Positions 8,566-18,320 of a DNA stretch of 37,213 nt are shown piece by piece. This DNA is from an uncultured Clostridia bacterium. Lineage in GTDB: Bacteria; Bacillota; Clostridia; TANB77; CAG-508. Position 1 is the stretch's first letter; each line of letters begins with the position of its first letter. The position numbers and the translations under genes are program-made. The notes beneath the pieces were generated by a model that ran no database searches, was not told the origin of the DNA, and worked only from the letters and a program-made list of their open reading frames with translations. The stretch lies in the NCBI GenBank assembly GCA_947628415.1, contig CANQZU010000005.1, positions 1 through 37,213 on the forward strand, read 5' to 3'.

Positions 8566-9927
8566 TTAATGTATTCTTACTTCTTGTCTCTTTTTTAAAT
8601 TAACAGCTTTTTGTTTTGTTGATTTTATTTTTGGCACAATATTTACTGCATTTCTATCTTTAAATTTTTCTAAAAGAATTGTTTCACATGTTCCTGTAAT
8701 TACTTGTGATGCTAATTCTATAAACTCCTTTTTTGTTCTTTCTTTTGGATTATGACTTCCTCCCTTTGATGGAATAAAAATCATAGTTTTTTTCTTTGCT
8801 GGAACATAGCCTGTATCTTGACCTGCATATGAAGGCATTTGAATACTTTTAATGTTTTTTTCTATGCATACTTTTTCAATAGTTGAATTTAATTCTTTAC
8901 TTGTTACTACAGGTATACCTTTAGAAACTACAGTCATTTCTGTTTTTGTTTTAGTCTTTTTTTGTACTTTTTCAAGAATTTTATTAAAATCTTGTAATAC
9001 ACTATCTGGTGTATTTTTTCCAAGTAATCTAAAGTCTATTAAACCTTGTGCTTTATTAGGTATTTGATTAAAACTTCTATTATGGCCAGGTGTACTAATT
9101 TCTACTTGACTAGCTCTTCCTATTCCTGTTTTTTCATATTTTGTACCAAGCTTTATAATTTCTTTTCCAACTAGTGCTGTAGTATCTACTGCATTTTTTC
9201 TTTTTCTCATCGGAGTAGAACCTGTATGGTCTGATTGCCCTGTAACATCATATTGTACCCTAACTGCTGAACCTACTGAAGTAACAATACCTATTACATT
9301 TTGTCTTTTATTTTTCTTATATTCTTTTGCTAGTTCTTTATATTGTTCTATATGTGCTTCTAATGCATAATCAACACTATCAAATACTTTTTCTACTTCA
9401 GTAATACCTTGCACTCTTTCATGTAAATATTTTTTTGCTTCTTGTATTGCTTCACGTAAAGTTATTTGCTTTCCATCTTCTGATTTTTTTTGAACTTTTA
9501 TATTGTCAAAGTCACTTGGGGTTATATCTCCATTTAAGTATTTACTACCTAAACAAGCATTTCCAAATCTACTAGATTCTTCACATGAATATATTACTAC
9601 TTTTATAGTTCCATTATGTTTTTTACTTTTTAATAGTTCCTCTACCGTTTGAAGTCCTGATATAACTCCGACTGGTCCATCATATTGTCCTCCATTATAA
9701 ACAGAGTCTGTATGTGAACCAATAGCAATTGTTTTTCCTGGTTTTTCTCCTATTTTTATACTTCCACAAATGTTCCCAATTGTATCAATTGTTACATCCA
9801 TTCCTAATTCTTGCATTTTTCGTATTACTTTTATTTTGTAATCCATATCTTCTTTAGTATATGCCAATCTATTAATTGGTTCTTGTGATTTAAAATTAAA
9901 AAATTCTTCTAGTTTTACTATGCTCAC
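8566..9927 (-). CDS. Zn-dependent hydantoinase/carbamoylase-family amidase (M20-like)
   Basis: IAIGSHTDSVYNGGQYDGPVGV, CEESSRFGNACLGSK, SGQDTGY-like and GGSHNPKE motifs. Confidence 0.88.
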   Translation of the reverse strand: MSIVKLEEFFNFKSQEPINRLAYTKEDMDYKIKVIRKMQELGMDVTIDTIGNICGSIKIGEKPGKTIAIGSHTDSVYNGGQYDGPVGVISGLQTVEELLKSKKHNGTIKVVIYSCEESSRFGNACLGSKYLNGDITPSDFDNIKVQKKSEDGKQITLREAIQEAKKYLHERVQGITEVEKVFDSVDYALEAHIEQYKELAKEYKKNKRQNVIGIVTSVGSAVRVQYDVTGQSDHTGSTPMRKRKNAVDTTALVGKEIIKLGTKYEKTGIGRASQVEISTPGHNRSFNQIPNKAQGLIDFRLLGKNTPDSVLQDFNKILEKVQKKTKTKTEMTVVSKGIPVVTSKELNSTIEKVCIEKNIKSIQMPSYAGQDTGYVPAKKKTMIFIPSKGGSHNPKERTKKEFIELASQVITGTCETILLEKFKDRNAVNIVPKIKSTKQKAVNLKKRQEVRIH

Positions 9928-9993
9928 TTTTTTCTATACTCCTATTATTAAGATTTATTATTTAATAATAAGAATTATAACACATTATGTATA

Positions 9994-12241
9994 TTATTTC
10001 AAGTTTTGGTAATTATTAAATTTTCTTATTTTATATTCCAATCCAGTATTCCTTTTTTTGCTATCTACATTTTGTATCATAAAATCTACTATTTTTTCCA
10101 TACCAATAATAATCAATAATTTTTTAGCTCTAGTTATTCCTGTATAAAGCAAATTTCTTGTTAATAACATTGGCGAAGATGGCGGTATAACCATAATAAC
10201 AACATCAAATTCACTTCCGCTGTGATTTATGAATTGTTATTGCATAACTATGCTCAATTTGATCTAATTCTGAAAATTCGTACCATGCTATTTTTTCATC
10301 ATCAAATTGAATTTCTACTTGCTTTTCTACTTCGTCAATATTGGTAATTGTTCCAATTTCTCCATTAAAAACTCCGCTTCCTATTTCTTTTTTTCCTGCT
10401 ACTTCTTTTTCCCAATATATATCATAATTATTTTTAATTTGCATTACGCGATCTCCCATTCTATAAATAGCTCCCATACTTACTTTTTCTGGTAAATCGT
10501 CCTTGTTTGGATTTAATTTTTCTTGCAAAGCTTTATTTAATTCTTTAGTTCCTAGTTTCCCTTTTTTAGTAGGCGTCAATACTTGTATATTCTGAAAGAA
10601 ATCATAATCTCCATAATTTTTCAATCTCCCAGTACATAAAGATATAACCTCTTGCAATATTTTTTCTTGATTTAACTCTTTTATAAAAAAGAAATCTTCT
10701 TTCAATTCTTCTACCTCTTGCTCTTCTTCTTTTTTTAAAAAGTTTTCTCCTTGATTAACTTTATGAGCATTTAAGATAATTTTGCTTTTAGCTGCTTGTC
10801 TAAATATTTTATCTAAATGAATAGTTGCTATCTGTTCAGAGTGAATCAAATCCTTTAAAACGCTTCCTGGCCCGACAGATGATAACTGGTCTTCATCTCC
10901 AACTAAAATAAGTTTAGTTCCTTGATAAATGCATTTTAATAAATAATTCATTAAAAACATATCTACCATTGACATCTCATCTACAATAATAATGTCTGCA
11001 TCAATAGGAACACCTTCATAATTAGCGGTATTTTTATATAAACTATCTTCTTCTATTTTTCCAATTTCTAATAATCTATGTAAAGTAGATGATTCTTTGC
11101 CTGTTGTTTCTGTTATTCTTTTAGCTGCTCTTCCAGTTGGAGCACAAAGAACTACTTTCTTTCCTTTTGATTCATAAATATCTATAATACTTTTAATAAT
11201 CGTTGTTTTTCCAGTTCCTGGTCCTCCTGTAATAATTGCTACATTATTTTCGTTAATTAGTTTTATTGCTTCTTTTTGCTTGTCTGACAATTGAATACTT
11301 GTACTTGTTTCTACTTTTTTTAATTCTTTTTGTATATGTTCTATTTTCTTACTATTTTTAGACTTTTGTAATTTATGTATACGAAAAGCAATCTCTTCTT
11401 CTGTATGGTAAAAAGTGGCTAAATATACATATTCTTGTTTTTCTCTTTCTTCTATTATAATTTCTTCTTTCACTTTTAAAGTAATGATACTATCTTCAAT
11501 TTTTTGAATTTCTACTCCTAACAATTGACTTACATATTCTAATAAATTTTCTTTTATTACACAGGCATGTCCATTATAAGTACTACGAATTAATCCATAT
11601 TTAATACCACTTATGATTCTTGTTTCATAATCATATGCAATTCCTAAATCAATAGCCATTTTGTCAATTTGCTTAAAATCTACTCCTTTAGCTATATCAA
11701 TCAAAATATAAGGATTTGCTTCCATTTCTTGGATTGCATTAATACCTAATAAATCATATACTTTTTTAGCAAATTCTGCACCAATTCCAAATTTTTCTAG
11801 AAAGCCAACAATTTTCCATACTTCCCAATTTTGTATAAATTCTTCTGCTATTTCTAATGCTCTATTTTCTGAAATACCATTTACTTCTGCTAATCTTTTA
11901 GGTTCATGTTGAATAATAAAAATTGTTTCTTCTCCAAATTTTTTTATAATTCTTTTAGCAATAGCCTGTCCAATACCTCTAATATTTCCATTTGCTAAAT
12001 ATCTTTCTAAAGCAACCATTGTCTGTGGCATTATTTTTTCAAAAGTATCAATTTTGAATTGCGTTCCATATTCTTTATGTTCTACAAATTTTCCAATTAA
12101 CTTTAAATTATCTCCAATATTTACAAACGGCAAATAACCAACAACAGTAGTTAATCCCTCTTGTGTATCAAATTCTGCTATAGTATAACTATTGGTTTCA
12201 TTTTTATAAATAATATCTTGTATTTCTCCTGTGATTTCCAT
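9994..12241 (-). pseudogene. recD2: RecD2-type ATP-dependent DNA helicase, disrupted by one apparent inserted base near 10217-10221
   Basis: 10211..12241 encodes HhH region, Walker A GGPGTGKTT, DEMSMVD, ending ...SYAITIHKSQ-RK*; 9994..10194 encodes the remainder ...RNLLYTGITRAKKLLIIIG. Confidence 0.85.
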
Positions 12242-12375
12242 TTATTTCTCCTTTTATACGTTATACAGTTTATCAAAAAGATTTAATATTTTCAAGAGTC
12301 ATTAATTATTAGTATAACTAATCAATTAGCTAATTTAAGGAAAGTACAAAATGGGTCAAGAAATAATTCTAATTA

Positions 12376-12726
12376 CTAAGCTTCGTTTACGTTGTCAATG
12401 ATATCTTTACATTCTTTCCATGTTGTAACTTTTAGGCAATCATACTCTGCTTCCATCTTTTTTGCTATTTCTTTTGTGTTATCTGTTGATTTTAGGTCAG
12501 CAACTATAATATTTTTTAAATAATCTTCTTTTCCATATAATATTTTGAATAAACTTGAGCGTAAAAAACCTTCTATTTTTTCTTCTTGATTTTTTACCGC
12601 TATAATTAAATAAATTCCACTAGATTGAAATTTTGTATAAATAGAAATATTAATAATATCTTTTATGATTTCAAAAAGTCCATATATAGCTAGTGTCCAA
12701 AAAATAATATTCAATGCAAATTCCAT
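12376..12726 (-). CDS. Small membrane-anchored hypothetical protein, weak glycosyltransferase-2-like character
   Basis: TM segment LNIIFWTLAIYGLFEII then YLIIAVKNQEEKIEGFLRS, IIVADLKSTDNT; start at MEFALN (12726) with GGAGGC RBS. Confidence 0.6.
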   Translation of the reverse strand: MEFALNIIFWTLAIYGLFEIIKDIINISIYTKFQSSGIYLIIAVKNQEEKIEGFLRSSLFKILYGKEDYLKNIIVADLKSTDNTKEIAKKMEAEYDCLKVTTWKECKDIIDNVNEA

Positions 12727-12764
12727 ATTTTTGCCTCCTACGGCTATTATATGTTTTGAAAAAT

Positions 12765-12795
12765 AAAAAAGCCACCATAGTTTGGTGGATTTTTT
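12765..12795. terminator. Intrinsic terminator after rplQ
   Basis: AAAAAAGCCACC ATAGTTT GGTGGATTTTTT. Confidence 0.8.
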
Positions 12796-12808
12796 ATTCA
12801 TATTCAAT

Positions 12809-13345
12809 TTAAATCAATTGTAATATAGCAACTTCTGCTCCATCACCACGTCTTGGTCCTGCTTTTATAATATGAGTATATCCTCCTACATTTTTACCTG
12901 CATATTTTGGAGCAATTTCATTGAATAATTTTGATGGTAAATCAATATTATTCCCTTTGCTATCTTTTACTTTGTTTAATTTTCTCATCATTTTTCTTCT
13001 AGCATTTAATCTAGTTGGCATATCTTTTTGTCTTTTTTCAGTAGTTTCTTCTTTTACTACTTTTAGGTATTCTTTACCATTTTTGCTTTTTACTAATTCA
13101 GTTTCTTTATTTCCTTTAGAGTCTATTTTTGCTTTAACAATTTTGACTTCTACTGTTTCGAAATTATCTTTTTCTTTAATAGCAAGTGCAATTAAACTAT
13201 CAGCTATTGCTTTTACTTCTTTGGCTCTACTAAGCGTTGTTTCTACTTTTCCATGAAGCATTAAATCTGTTGTTAAAGTTTTTAACATTGCCATTCTAAT
13301 ATCTGTAGTTCTACCTAATTTTCTATTTGTAGCCAATTTTTTCAC
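12809..13345 (-). CDS. rplQ: 50S ribosomal protein L17 (with internal insertion)
   Basis: RKLGRTTDIRMAMLKTLTTDLMLHGKVETTLSRAKEV and GGYTHIIKAGPRRGDGAEVAILQL. Confidence 0.95.
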   Translation of the reverse strand: MKKLATNRKLGRTTDIRMAMLKTLTTDLMLHGKVETTLSRAKEVKAIADSLIALAIKEKDNFETVEVKIVKAKIDSKGNKETELVKSKNGKEYLKVVKEETTEKRQKDMPTRLNARRKMMRKLNKVKDSKGNNIDLPSKLFNEIAPKYAGKNVGGYTHIIKAGPRRGDGAEVAILQLI

Positions 13346-13362
13346 CTTCCTTTAACTTTTAA

Positions 13363-14310
13363 TTACTCATCTTCTTTCGCAAAATCTAATCCTAATGAAT
13401 GTAATTTTGCTGTTACTTCGTCAAATGATTTTTTACCTAAATTTCTCACTTTTAACATATCTGTTTCAGATTTATTTGTTAAATCTTCTACTGTAGCAAT
13501 TCCTGCTCTCTTTAAACAGTTAAAAGAACGAACTGATAATTCTAATTCTTCAATTGACATTTCTAATACTTTTTCTTTCTTAGATTCTTCTTTTTCTATC
13601 ATAACTTGTGTATTTTTTGTAGTCTCAGATAAATCAATAAATAATTCCAAGTGTCCTGTCATTACTTTAGCTGCTAAACTTAATGCTTCATGTGCCTTTA
13701 AACTTCCATCTGTCCATACTTCAATTACTAATTTATCATAATCTACCATTTGTCCAACCCTAGTATTTTCTACTTGATAATTAACTTTTTTAACTGGCGT
13801 ATAGATAGAATCGATTGGAAGTACTGATATATCCTGATTAGGTTTTTTATTTTTATCTGCAGAATTATATCCTCTTCCTCTATCTGCTGTCATTTCCATT
13901 TTTAGACTTCCACCTTCAGAAATAGTTGCAATATGTAAATCTGGGTTTAAAACTTCTACGGTTCCATCTGTAATAATATCAGATGCTTTTACTTCTCCTT
14001 CACCCTTAACATCTATTCTTAATGTTTTTTCTTCATTTTCATCAAATTTTAGTCTAACATTTTTTAAGTTAACAATAATTTCTGGTACATCTTCTACTAT
14101 GTTTGGAATTGTAGAAAATTCATGTAATACTCCATCAATTTTCACACTTGTTATGGCACATCCTGGAAGTGATGAAAGTAAAATTCTTCTCAAAGAATTT
14201 CCAATCGTTACTCCATAACCTCTTTCTAATGGATCGCAAACAAATTTTGCATAATTATTGGTATCATCGACCTCTAGACATTCAATATTTGGCTTTTCAA
14301 ATTCTATCAT
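13363..14310 (-). CDS. rpoA: DNA-directed RNA polymerase subunit alpha
   Basis: [23 protein letters not shown] and alpha-[17 protein letters not shown]. Confidence 0.98.
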   Translation of the reverse strand: MIEFEKPNIECLEVDDTNNYAKFVCDPLERGYGVTIGNSLRRILLSSLPGCAITSVKIDGVLHEFSTIPNIVEDVPEIIVNLKNVRLKFDENEEKTLRIDVKGEGEVKASDIITDGTVEVLNPDLHIATISEGGSLKMEMTADRGRGYNSADKNKKPNQDISVLPIDSIYTPVKKVNYQVENTRVGQMVDYDKLVIEVWTDGSLKAHEALSLAAKVMTGHLELFIDLSETTKNTQVMIEKEESKKEKVLEMSIEELELSVRSFNCLKRAGIATVEDLTNKSETDMLKVRNLGKKSFDEVTAKLHSLGLDFAKEDE

Positions 14311-14404
14311 TTTTACCTCCTAATATTTGAGAACATCTTTCCCAAACTTTCTAAAAACTTCCTCGTTTTTATGCATAAAGTCTTATACTTATTTTCTACC
14401 ATTA

Positions 14405-15031
14405 TTATTTTGAGTAAAGCTCTACTATTAAATGCTCTTCAATTGGAATATCAATGTCTTCTCTAACTGCCAATCTAACTACTTTACCACTTAATTTTTC
14501 ACTGTCTTTCTCTAACCAAGCAGGAACTGGTCTTTTATTTGATTCTTCTACATTTACTTTTATTGTAGTATTATCCTTTTTATTCTCTCTTACTGTAATG
14601 ACATCTCCTACTTTTACTAAATAAGATGGAATATCTACTCTTTTTCCATTTACTTCAAATTGTGCATGATTTACAAATTGTCTTGCTTGCGCTCTAGATG
14701 TTCCAAATCCTAATCTATAAACAACATTATCTAATCTACTTTCTAATATTTGTAATAAGTTTTCACCTGTTACACCTTTTTTATTAGAAGCCATTTCAAA
14801 ATATTTTCTAAATTGTCTTTCTCCTACTCCATAATATGCTTTTGTTTTTTGTTTTTCTCTTAATTGTGTTCCATATTCAGAAAGTTTTGCTCTTTTTTGT
14901 CCATGTTGTCCTGGTGCATAATTTCTTCTAGAAATACTACATTTATCTGTATAACATCTTTCACCTTTTAAGAACAATTTTTGTCCTTCTCTACGGCATC
15001 TACGACATTGTTCGTCTTTATATCTTGCCAT
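14405..15031 (-). CDS. rpsD: 30S ribosomal protein S4
   Basis: [17 protein letters not shown]4 domain [27 protein letters not shown]. Confidence 0.98.
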   Translation of the reverse strand: MARYKDEQCRRCRREGQKLFLKGERCYTDKCSISRRNYAPGQHGQKRAKLSEYGTQLREKQKTKAYYGVGERQFRKYFEMASNKKGVTGENLLQILESRLDNVVYRLGFGTSRAQARQFVNHAQFEVNGKRVDIPSYLVKVGDVITVRENKKDNTTIKVNVEESNKRPVPAWLEKDSEKLSGKVVRLAVREDIDIPIEEHLIVELYSK

Positions 15032-15080
15032 TTTCTTACTCCTTTCTTTTTTCTAACGGCAGGGTCTCCCCTAACAAATT

Positions 15081-15476
15081 TTATACTCTTCTTCTTTTAG
15101 GTGGTCTACAACCATTATGTGGTATTGGTGTTACATCTTTAATAACACTAATTTCAAGTCCTGCTGATTGAAGTGCACGAATAGCAGCTTCTCTTCCTGA
15201 ACCAGGACCTTTTACATATACTTCTACAGATTTTAATCCATGTTCCATAGCAGCTTTAGCAGCTGTTTCTGCAACTTGACCTGCTGCATATGGTGTGCTT
15301 TTTCTAGAGCCTTTAAATCCTAATCCTCCAGCGCTTCCCCATGATACTGCATTTCCTTGTGTATCTGTAATTGTAACGATTGTATTATTAAAACTAGAAT
15401 GAATATGTGCTGCACCTTTTTCTATGTTTTTTCTATTTCTTCTAGCCACTTTTTTTGTTGTTACATTTTTAGCCAT
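15081..15476 (-). CDS. rpsK: 30S ribosomal protein S11
   Basis: [36 protein letters not shown]; start trimmed to MAKNV. Confidence 0.98.
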   Translation of the reverse strand: MAKNVTTKKVARRNRKNIEKGAAHIHSSFNNTIVTITDTQGNAVSWGSAGGLGFKGSRKSTPYAAGQVAETAAKAAMEHGLKSVEVYVKGPGSGREAAIRALQSAGLEISVIKDVTPIPHNGCRPPKRRRV

Positions 15477-15625
15477 TTTGCTTTTTTCCTCCTTATTCAA
15501 AATTTTATTCTGAATTGAATTATTTTTATAAAAATAATGAAAATTAGCATTTTTTATTACTACTATTAAAAAGCGAAACTATTTAAATCTCTCTTTTTAT
15601 AATAGAATTTATACTAATTTAAATT

Positions 15626-15997
15626 TTAGTCTTTTTTTGCTTTGCTAACAAGCTTTCTAGGTCCTTTTCTTGTTCTAGCATTAGTTTTTGTTCTTTGACC
15701 TCTTACTGGTAATCCTCTTCTATGTCTTAAACCTCTATAACATCCAATTTCAGTAAGTCTTTTAATATTAAGAGCAACTTCTCTTCTTAAATCACCTTCT
15801 ACTGTATATGATTCATCCATTACTTTTCTGATACTATTAACTTGATCATCTGTTAAATCTTTTACCCTAGTATCTGGATTAATACCAGCTTTTGCAAGAA
15901 TTTTTCTAGAACTTGAAACACCTATACCGTAAATATAAGTAAGCCCTATTTCTACTCTTTTTTCCTTTGGTAAATCTACTCCTGCTATACGAGCCAT
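15626..15997 (-). CDS. rpsM: 30S ribosomal protein S13
   Basis: [51 protein letters not shown]. Confidence 0.98.
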   Translation of the reverse strand: MARIAGVDLPKEKRVEIGLTYIYGIGVSSSRKILAKAGINPDTRVKDLTDDQVNSIRKVMDESYTVEGDLRREVALNIKRLTEIGCYRGLRHRRGLPVRGQRTKTNARTRKGPRKLVSKAKKD

Positions 15998-16046
15998 ATT
16001 TTTTTGCACCTCCAAAATATAATCATTATTTTAATTTGTTTGTCCT

Positions 16047-16175
16047 AAAAATTTAAAGGTGAAATGCACTAGCGTTTACTCTAGCCTCTTTAAAATTTTA
16101 AAACATATATATTAACACAAATAGATATGTAACCTTTATTTTTTAAGGTTCACAGCCGCTACCTAATTTGTGTTA
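16047..16175 (-). ncRNA. Candidate structured RNA in the rpmJ-rpsM spacer
   Basis: Perfect 10-nt IR TAACACAAAT/ATTTGTGTTA (16113-16122 / 16166-16175) enclosing AACCTT/AAGGTT; second stem at 16047-16100. Confidence 0.4.
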
Positions 16176-16190
16176 TAAGCTTTTTAAAAA

Positions 16191-16304
16191 TTATCCTTGT
16201 CTTTGTTTATGTTTAGGGTTCTCACAGATTACTCTAATTACACCCTTTCTTTTTATAATTTTACATTTATCGCATATTTTCTTTACTGATGGTCTTACTT
16301 TCAT
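16191..16304 (-). CDS. rpmJ: 50S ribosomal protein L36 (missed by the ORF track because short)
   Basis: Translates as [37 protein letters not shown]. Confidence 0.97.
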   Translation of the reverse strand: MKVRPSVKKICDKCKIIKRKGVIRVICENPKHKQRQG

Positions 16305-16326
16305 TTTTTGCACCTCCTCAATTTGT

Positions 16327-16371
16327 CAGAAAATAACGTTTCTTATTTAAATAAGTTACGTCATTTTTCTG
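16327..16371. repeat. Imperfect inverted repeat in the infA-rpmJ spacer
   Basis: CAGAAAAT-A-ACGT-TT-CTTATTT/AAATAAG-TT-ACGT-C-ATTTTTCTG. Confidence 0.6.
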
Positions 16372-16406
16372 TTTAATTTATAAAATTGGGTTAATTTTTT
16401 ACTTTT

Positions 16407-16625
16407 TTATTTTGCTCTCCAAGTAATTCTTCCTCTTGTTAAATCATAAGGTGATAATTCAACTTTTACCTTATCTCCTGGTAAAATTTTGATATAGTTC
16501 ATTCTTAGTTTTCCAGATATATGAGCTAATATTTGATGCCCATTCTCAAGTTCCACTTTGAAATTAGTATTTGGCAAGGCTTCTACAACCGTTCCTTCTA
16601 CTTCTATAACATCCTCTTTCGCCAA
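16407..16625 (-). CDS. infA: Translation initiation factor IF-1
   Basis: [72 protein letters not shown]. Confidence 0.98.
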   Translation of the reverse strand: MAKEDVIEVEGTVVEALPNTNFKVELENGHQILAHISGKLRMNYIKILPGDKVKVELSPYDLTRGRITWRAK

Positions 16626-16711
16626 TTTTTTTCCCTCCTTAAAGAGCTTTTTTTGATTTTAGAGCAAAATATCGCTATTTTGCATAATAACTATTGTATT
16701 ATACATCATTT

Positions 16712-17482
16712 TTAAAGTGTTGTCAATATTTCTGGTTCTTTTTCTGTAATTAAAATTGTATTTTCATAGTGGGCAGATAAACTACCATCTTCTGTTATAA
16801 TAGTCCAACCATCTTCCAATTCTAAAATATTAGGTTTTCCTTGAATTACCATAGGTTCAATCGCTAATGTCATTCCTGGCTCTAATCGAATTCCTCTTCC
16901 TGGTTTTCCATAATTTGGGATACCTGGATCTTCATGCATTTGTTTTCCAATTCCATGTCCTTGAAATTCTCTTATTACACTATATCCTTGTAGATGTACA
17001 TATTCTCCAATAGCATGACATACATCTCCAATTCGATTTCCTGGTTTTGCATACTTAATCCCTTCAAAAAATGCTTGTTTTGTCACCCTTACTAATCTTT
17101 CTGCTTCTTTAGAAGTCTTTCCTACTATAAAAGTTCTAGCAGCATCTCCGTTATATCCATTTTTTTGTGCAACTGTATCAATACTTACTAAATCTCCTTC
17201 TTTAATTATTCGACTTTTAGAAGGAATTCCGTGAATTACTTCATCATTAATAGAAACACAAATTGAAGCTGGAAAAGGTGGTACACCTCTAATTCCAATG
17301 TCATATCCTTTTTCTGCTGGAATTGCTCCTAAACTTCTCATTTTTTGTTCTGCTATTTGATCCAATTCCCACGTTGTCATACCTGGTTGAATTTTTTGTT
17401 CTAATTCTTGATAAGTTAATGCCACAATTTTACAAACTTCTCTCATCCATTCAATCTCTTTTTTTGACTTAATCGTTACCAA
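16712..17482 (-). CDS. map: Methionine aminopeptidase type I
   Basis: SICVSINDEVIHGIPSKSRIIKEGDLVSIDT, GHGIGKQMHEDPGIPNYG. Confidence 0.97.
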   Translation of the reverse strand: MVTIKSKKEIEWMREVCKIVALTYQELEQKIQPGMTTWELDQIAEQKMRSLGAIPAEKGYDIGIRGVPPFPASICVSINDEVIHGIPSKSRIIKEGDLVSIDTVAQKNGYNGDAARTFIVGKTSKEAERLVRVTKQAFFEGIKYAKPGNRIGDVCHAIGEYVHLQGYSVIREFQGHGIGKQMHEDPGIPNYGKPGRGIRLEPGMTLAIEPMVIQGKPNILELEDGWTIITEDGSLSAHYENTILITEKEPEILTTL

Positions 17483-17503
17483 TTTAGTTCCTCTTTTCTT
17501 CCA

Positions 17504-18172
17504 TTACTTTTCTTGAATATCTTTTATTATATCTGAAGCTACTTGTTTTCCCATTCTATTAATTCTTATGCTAACTTCTTCTGTTCTCAAAATTCCTTTT
17601 TTTCTATAATATTCTACTAATGGAGCTGTTTGATTATCGTAGATTTCTAATCTTTTATTAATTGATTCTTCATTACTATCATCTTCTCTTTGAATTAATT
17701 CAGAACCACATTTATCACAAATTCCTTCTTTTATTGGTGGATGCATTTTTAAGTTGTAAGTTGTCTTACATTTTGGATTTGAACAAACTCTTCTTGTTAG
17801 AATTCTATCAATAATTTCATCTCTTGGTGTTGTTAGATTAACTACTAAATCAACCTTTTTTCCTCTTTCTGCTAATATTTTGTCTAATTTTTCAGCCTGT
17901 GCTAAACTACGTGGAAATCCATCTAATATAACTCCGTTCTTAACGATTTCTGAATCTAAATATTCTACAACCATTGGTACTGTTATTTCATCTGGAACTA
18001 AATCTCCTTTAGCTATATATTTATTAGCTTCTATTCCTAATTGTGTCTGCTCTTTAATGTTTTTTCTAAATATATCTCCTGTTGACAATTGCACCAATCC
18101 TGTGTGTTCACTTATAATTCCTGCTACTGTTCCCTTTCCTGTTCCTTGAGCTCCTAACATTATAATTACCAT
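17504..18172 (-). CDS. adk: Adenylate kinase (long lid with Cys4 zinc site)
   Basis: GAQGTGKGT P-loop, ILDGFPRSLAQAE, CSNPKC...CDKC; ATG at 18172 with AAGGAG RBS. Confidence 0.95.
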   Translation of the reverse strand: MVIIMLGAQGTGKGTVAGIISEHTGLVQLSTGDIFRKNIKEQTQLGIEANKYIAKGDLVPDEITVPMVVEYLDSEIVKNGVILDGFPRSLAQAEKLDKILAERGKKVDLVVNLTTPRDEIIDRILTRRVCSNPKCKTTYNLKMHPPIKEGICDKCGSELIQREDDSNEESINKRLEIYDNQTAPLVEYYRKKGILRTEEVSIRINRMGKQVASDIIKDIQEK

Positions 18173-18201
18173 ATAAATCACTCCTTTGAATAAAAAAATT
18201 T

Positions 18202-18314
18202 AGATTATTTAAAATATCCCTAATAATCTTTATCCTATCTACTATTACTAGAACTAATAAACAGGATAAAAATAATTAAGGTTGTCAAAAGGAAAATTAC
18301 AACCTTTTGACAAC
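18202..18314 (-). promoter_or_regulatory. Three consecutive inverted repeats in the secY-adk spacer (candidate attenuator/processing region)
   Basis: GTTGTCAAAAGG/CCTTTTGACAAC (18281-18314), TTTATCCT/AGGATAAA (18229-18270), AGATTATT/AATAATCT (18202-18229). Confidence 0.5.
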
Positions 18315-18320
18315 TTTTAT

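Noticed and set aside
12300-12345. AT-rich inverted repeats downstream of hypothetical gene 12376 (ATTAGT/ACTAAT)
   Set aside because: Short and AT-only; not distinguishable from compositional chance.
17504-18172. Adk P-loop variant GAQGTGKGT
   Set aside because: Pro-to-Gln and Ala-to-Thr changes in the loop, but catalytic Lys/Thr and lid cysteines are intact; likely ordinary variation.
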